From assembly GCA_916720285.1 (NCBI GenBank), contig CAKAQP010000078.1, forward strand, positions 1-10,355: DNA of 10,355 nucleotides. Direction: 5' to 3'. Of this stretch, positions 7,334 through 10,355 are shown piece by piece. The notes below the pieces were generated by a model that worked only from the letters and a program-made list of their open reading frames with translations, had not been told where the DNA came from and did no database searches. Position 1 is the stretch's first letter. The number at the start of each line of letters is the position of its first letter. The DNA is from an uncultured Lachnoanaerobaculum sp. Lineage in GTDB: Bacteria; Bacillota; Clostridia; Lachnospirales; Lachnospiraceae. The position numbers and the translations under genes were made by a program.

Positions 7334-8447
7334 CTAACTCCTTCGGTAATGTTACACTGAATATTGTTCCGCTCAAATCACTGCTTACATCAATAATTCC
7401 ATGGTGAAGCTCTGTGATATTTTTTGCTATGGCAAGTCCAAGTCCCGTGCCTCCCGTATTTGAATTTCTGGCCTGATCCACTCTGTAGAATTTGCCGAAA
7501 ATAAGAGGTAACTCGTTTGCCGGAATAACTTTACCATAGTTAATTACAGCAATCTTTACTATTTTCTTTTCAACAGAAATTTTTATATCTATTCTTTTTC
7601 CGTCAGCACCGTATTTGATGGCATTATTAATAAGATTATCAAACAATCTTGCCAATAAAGTACCGTCTCCGTCAATTACACATGAATCCTCATTTGTATT
7701 TACACTGCAAGTAATACCCTTATTTTCAAAATTAGGGTAAAACTCCTCCATAAGCTGACATAAAAGCTTTATAATATCAATTTTGTCTATTTTCAATACA
7801 AGTTTTGATGAGTTTGTCTTTGTAAAGCTGAATAGACTCTCAATAAGGTCCTGCAGCTTCTTTGACTTTTCATAAACTATTTTTAAATACTCTTTTTTAG
7901 TCTCCTCAGACAAATCTCTTTTATTTATCAAATCAAGATATCCGAGTATTGATGTCAACGGAGTTCTAAGGTCGTGAGCAATATTTGTAATCATCTCATT
8001 TTTTGACTTTTCATTATGTCTCTCACTCTCCATCAAAACTCTGATTTCCTCAGACATCTTATTGATACTTGCAGCTATCTCTGAAAACTCGTTATCGCCT
8101 TTTACATCAATATTTGTATTCAAATCTCCGGCCGAAATCTTCTTTATTGCCAGAAGTATGTCATCTATATACTCAAATGACTTTCTTTGCAAAATCCAAA
8201 ATGAAAGTGCAAATACCCCTATGCCGAATACAAGTAAAATCAAAATAACAACCAAGTCACTTCCGTTACCCCTTATCAAAAGAGTATCACTTTCACGATT
8301 TATTATATGCAATCCGGAGAACATTGAAATATTGCTGAGTAAAAGAGTTTCTACCAAAATAGAAATCACCAGACTGAAGAGTATGTTAATTATTACTTTA
8401 GTCTGAAATTTCTTTTCCAAATCATCTCTCAATTTTATATCCAACAC
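7299..8447 (-). CDS. VanS-like sensor histidine kinase (382 aa)
   Basis: Membrane sensor that autophosphorylates and passes phosphate to the response regulator encoded just upstream. There are two membrane segments (about 18-37 and 64-86), with only about 26 residues outside between them. A HAMP linker (about 87-139) follows. The HisKA helix has ITNIAHDLRTPLTS with phospho-acceptor H158, and the ATPase domain has N-box DNLINNAIKYG (270-280) and G-box GGTGLGLAI (332-340). The EEFYPNF segment and the overall order resemble VanS. The start is GTG at 8447, within the regulator gene (26-base overlap). An in-frame stop lies four codons upstream and no better start exists before the first membrane segment. 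The ribosome site is weak, suggesting coupling to the regulator. The very short outside loop suggests sensing within the membrane or through a partner. The vancomycin ligase genes vanH, vanA and vanX are absent from the window, so a resistance role should not be assumed. Confidence 0.93.
   Translation of the reverse strand: MLDIKLRDDLEKKFQTKVIINILFSLVISILVETLLLSNISMFSGLHIINRESDTLLIRGNGSDLVVILILLVFGIGVFALSFWILQRKSFEYIDDILLAIKKISAGDLNTNIDVKGDNEFSEIAASINKMSEEIRVLMESERHNEKSKNEMITNIAHDLRTPLTSILGYLDLINKRDLSEETKKEYLKIVYEKSKKLQDLIESLFSFTKTNSSKLVLKIDKIDIIKLLCQLMEEFYPNFENKGITCSVNTNEDSCVIDGDGTLLARLFDNLINNAIKYGADGKRIDIKISVEKKIVKIAVINYGKVIPANELPLIFGKFYRVDQARNSNTGGTGLGLAIAKNITELHHGIIDVSSDLSGTIFSVTLPKELDVERENFKRTE
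7338..7343 (-). promoter_or_regulatory. Ribosome binding site of the large exported protein
   Basis: AAGGAG on the minus strand, four bases before the ATG at 7333. It lies inside the 3' end of the kinase gene and fixes the start just before the signal peptide. Confidence 0.7.
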
Positions 8448-9129
8448 CCCATACAGTAGTTATAATCTTGTTTTCTCTTTCATCTTCATTCATTTTTCCG
8501 CGAAGTCTTCTTATATGAACCATTACTGTGTTATTTGCCTCATATACCTTTTCGTTCCATACTTTTTCAAATATTTCATCTGTTGAGAATACTCTTCCGG
8601 CATTACTTGCAAGCAAATATAAGATATCGAACTCTATAGGTGTAAGTTTAACTTCTTTTCCCTCTATGACTACCTTATGATTATCTTTGTTTATAGACAT
8701 TCCCTTAAGTCTTATCTCATTAGGATCGTCATTTTCCAAAACGGTACTGTTCGGATTCAGCTGAGTATATCTGCGAAGCTGTGATTTAACTCTTGCTGTC
8801 AACTCTAAAGTATTAAAGGGTTTCGTAACATAGTCATCCGCACCTGTTCCAAGTCCAAGTATCTTATCAATGTCCGCACTCTTTGCACTTAGAAGTATTA
8901 TAGGGAAATTATGTGTTTCTCTTATCCTCTTACACATCTCCAGTCCGTCCATACCGGGCATCATTATATCAAGTATTGCAAGATGTATATCTTCGTTCTC
9001 TATTATCTTCAATCCGTCTTCCGCACTGTTTGCTTTAAAAACCTTATATCCGTCACTGACCAGATAAATTTCAACGAGGTCAGCAATCTCCTTTTCATCA
9101 TCTACCACTAAAATATTTGTATCAGCCAT
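8422..9129 (-). CDS. OmpR/VanR-type response regulator (235 aa)
   Basis: Cytoplasmic DNA-binding regulator, partner of the sensor kinase encoded next. The receiver domain (about 4-120) has the acidic pair D10/D11, phospho-acceptor D54 in AILDIMMPGMDG, switch S81 in ILLSAK and K103 in VTKPF. The IADLVEIYL and ADDYVTKPF segments and the QLRRY end of the receiver closely resemble VanR. A winged-helix output domain follows (about 137-234), with the recognition helix near NNTVMVHIRRLRGKM (199-213) and the typical WGVGYKIE end. The ATG at 9129 has AAGGAG six bases upstream, placed directly after the stop of the LCP gene, with a 12-base gap between the two genes. It overlaps the kinase gene by 26 bases. 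It probably controls this operon from a promoter to the right of the window, which cannot be seen. Confidence 0.96.
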   Translation of the reverse strand: MADTNILVVDDEKEIADLVEIYLVSDGYKVFKANSAEDGLKIIENEDIHLAILDIMMPGMDGLEMCKRIRETHNFPIILLSAKSADIDKILGLGTGADDYVTKPFNTLELTARVKSQLRRYTQLNPNSTVLENDDPNEIRLKGMSINKDNHKVVIEGKEVKLTPIEFDILYLLASNAGRVFSTDEIFEKVWNEKVYEANNTVMVHIRRLRGKMNEDERENKIITTVWGVGYKIER

Positions 9130-9135
9130 TATATT

Positions 9136-9141
9136 CTCCTT
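9136..9141 (-). promoter_or_regulatory. Response regulator ribosome binding site
   Basis: AAGGAG on the minus strand, six bases before the ATG at 9129 and immediately after the TAA of the LCP gene. It is the strongest ribosome site in the operon after that of fba. Confidence 0.75.
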
Positions 9142-10350
9142 TTATTCACTGTTTGTTTCACTTTCACCTTCAATTACAGCTTCAGTTATATTCTCTTCAG
9201 TTTGGGTATCTTCATGTGACTCATGCTCTTGTGTTTCATCCACATGCTCACCCTCGTTATTTTCATGATGCTCCTCACCTTCACTCTTATGAGGGCTTAT
9301 TCCAATGGCACCGTCCAAATTTGAATCCAGAGTTATATCGGTGCTCTCTTTATCGGCTCCCATACCTGTATCCTTGATAATTTTATTGCTTATCTTAACA
9401 AGTGTCTCACTCGGGGTATAACTGTATCCCGGTATCTTACCGTAGAGCATCTCATGAAGCGCTATGACATTTGATTTCAATGTTATCGGAACAACATAAT
9501 CTCTCTTGTGCATTTTCTTTGTATCTTTATCAAAAGGGAAGCCCGTTGTTTCACTCAGATGATATTTTGATATATCCTTTGCAAAAGGTATAAGATTATC
9601 CATTCCGACATTAGTAGCGGTCTGAGGCAACACAGCCACCAAAATACTGTACAAAGTCGAGAAATTAGCGTTCTTTGCCTTATCAAAAGCAAGGCTTACA
9701 ACCTTTCTCTGTCTCTCCGTTCTGTTAAAATCCGTATCCATAAGTCGCAGTCTCGCATATGCTACAGCCTGAACTCCGTCAAGGTGATTCATTCCCGCAT
9801 GCTCAAGTTCATATGATCCCACACCTGTAGCCTCTACAGTCTTTGCAATAAATGAATTCATATATTTAAACTCCGCATCCGTTATCTCAAGGTCTACTCC
9901 GCCAAGAATATTTATGGCATCAATTACCGCCTTCCAGTTCACCGTTATATAATCCTTTATATCAAGATCAAGGTTTCTGTTTAGAGTCTCCAGCGCCTGC
10001 TCCGGCCCGCCTTCTACATAGGCCTGATTAAATTTATGGAATTTTCCGTCCTCATCTATCATTGAATACATATCTCTGTAGATTGATATAAGCTGTATAT
10101 CTCCGCTTTCTCTGTCTACATTAACAATCATATTCACATCACTTAATGCACCTTTTCCCACATTTCCGTCTCTTGAGTCCACACCGAAAACTGCCACGGT
10201 ATAGTATCCTTTTTGGTTTTTAACATAGTGGAATGCAAAATAAGTTCCTCCTCCGACTATTGTGAATAGTAATATCAAAAGGAAAAGTCTTGTCAAAAAA
10301 CCTCTTTTCTTTTTAGGTTTTTTAATCTTTTCTTTTTCGACTTTTTTCAC
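9142..10350 (-). CDS. LytR-CpsA-Psr (LCP) family cell-wall ligase; true 5' end may lie outside the window
   Basis: LCP enzymes act outside the membrane and transfer lipid-linked glycopolymers, such as teichoic acids or capsule, to peptidoglycan or protein. A lysine/arginine-rich cytoplasmic N-terminus (1-21) precedes one membrane segment (about 22-41). The LCP domain (about 50-226) has FGVDSR (55-60), SDVNMI (70-75), ISIYRDM with R92, ILGGVDLEI (148-156) and YARLRLMDTDFNRTERQ (198-214). These cover the Asp and Arg residues that bind the polyprenyl-pyrophosphate and Mg. A less conserved region (about 230-345) precedes a very acidic, His-rich tail (354-402). The start is uncertain. The GTG at 10350 gives a sensible membrane topology, but the frame stays open to the right edge (10355) and the ribosome site is not in view, so an upstream start is possible. 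It is followed by the response regulator 12 bases on, apparently as the first visible gene of the operon. Confidence 0.9.
   Translation of the reverse strand: MKKVEKEKIKKPKKKRGFLTRLFLLILLFTIVGGGTYFAFHYVKNQKGYYTVAVFGVDSRDGNVGKGALSDVNMIVNVDRESGDIQLISIYRDMYSMIDEDGKFHKFNQAYVEGGPEQALETLNRNLDLDIKDYITVNWKAVIDAINILGGVDLEITDAEFKYMNSFIAKTVEATGVGSYELEHAGMNHLDGVQAVAYARLRLMDTDFNRTERQRKVVSLAFDKAKNANFSTLYSILVAVLPQTATNVGMDNLIPFAKDISKYHLSETTGFPFDKDTKKMHKRDYVVPITLKSNVIALHEMLYGKIPGYSYTPSETLVKISNKIIKDTGMGADKESTDITLDSNLDGAIGISPHKSEGEEHHENNEGEHVDETQEHESHEDTQTEENITEAVIEGESETNSE
9145..9291 (-). repeat. Degenerate Glu-His coding repeat forming the LCP protein tail
   Basis: The last 49 residues of the LCP protein (354-402) contain 6 His and 19 Asp/Glu with almost no hydrophobic residues in the first 30. 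Glu-His pairs at 360-361, 368-369 and 375-376 are all encoded GAGCAT, at 24- and 21-base intervals (9268-9273, 9244-9249, 9223-9228). This looks like a low-complexity, repeat-derived extension exposed outside the membrane. It may bind divalent metal, which is an inference from composition only. Confidence 0.6.
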
Positions 10351-10355
10351 AGTCC

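Noticed and set aside
7299..9129. Glycopeptide resistance operon
   Set aside because: Only VanR/VanS-like regulators are present. No vanH, vanA or vanX type gene is in the window, and the neighbours are LCP and ABC genes.
8870..9377. Plus-strand open frames opposite the regulator and LCP genes, including a His/Leu-rich one at 9117-9377
   Set aside because: The His-rich translation is only the reverse reading of the Glu/His repeat of the LCP tail; no domain, ribosome site or conservation signal is seen.

Overview
The window is AT-rich bacterial chromosome with every gene on the minus strand. The protein families point to a low-GC Firmicute of the Clostridia, most likely Lachnospiraceae. The supporting features are a long-type threonine synthase of about 500 residues, a class II aldolase with the clostridial N-terminus, a VanR/VanS-like two-component pair and a LytR-CpsA-Psr (LCP) protein with a 'SIYRD' motif. 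The placement comes from family resemblance, not from a marker gene. No mobile element, tRNA, rRNA, CRISPR array or broken gene is visible, and the longest stretch without a gene is 59 bases.

There are two transcription blocks, read right to left. The first runs from 10350 to 1821 and holds seven tightly packed genes: an LCP cell-wall ligase (9142-10350), an OmpR/VanR-type response regulator (8422-9129), a VanS-like sensor kinase (7299-8447), a large exported membrane protein with a GATase-like fold (4892-7333), an ABC ATPase (3941-4891), an ABC-2 permease (3076-3951) and a double zinc-ribbon membrane protein (1821-3095). After a 12-base gap between the first two, the genes overlap by 26, 35, 0 (TAG directly followed by ATG), 11 and 20 bases. 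They were almost certainly translated from one message. Together they look like an envelope-surveillance unit: a kinase with very little outside domain, a regulator, a wall-polymer ligase, and an ABC export or remodelling complex with a large outside subunit and a zinc-binding partner.

The second block, after 59 bases with a plausible extended -10 promoter, is threonine synthase (thrC, 262-1761). It is followed two bases after its stop by class II fructose-bisphosphate aldolase (fba, running off the left edge). The last two Arg codons and stop of thrC (AGG AGG TAG) form the ribosome binding site of fba. No hairpin terminator separates the two blocks, so some read-through is possible.

The most interesting part is the uncharacterised four-gene group of large outside protein, ATPase, permease and zinc ribbon, fused in one operon to a VanRS-like system and an LCP enzyme. 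Its substrate and stimulus cannot be read from the sequence.
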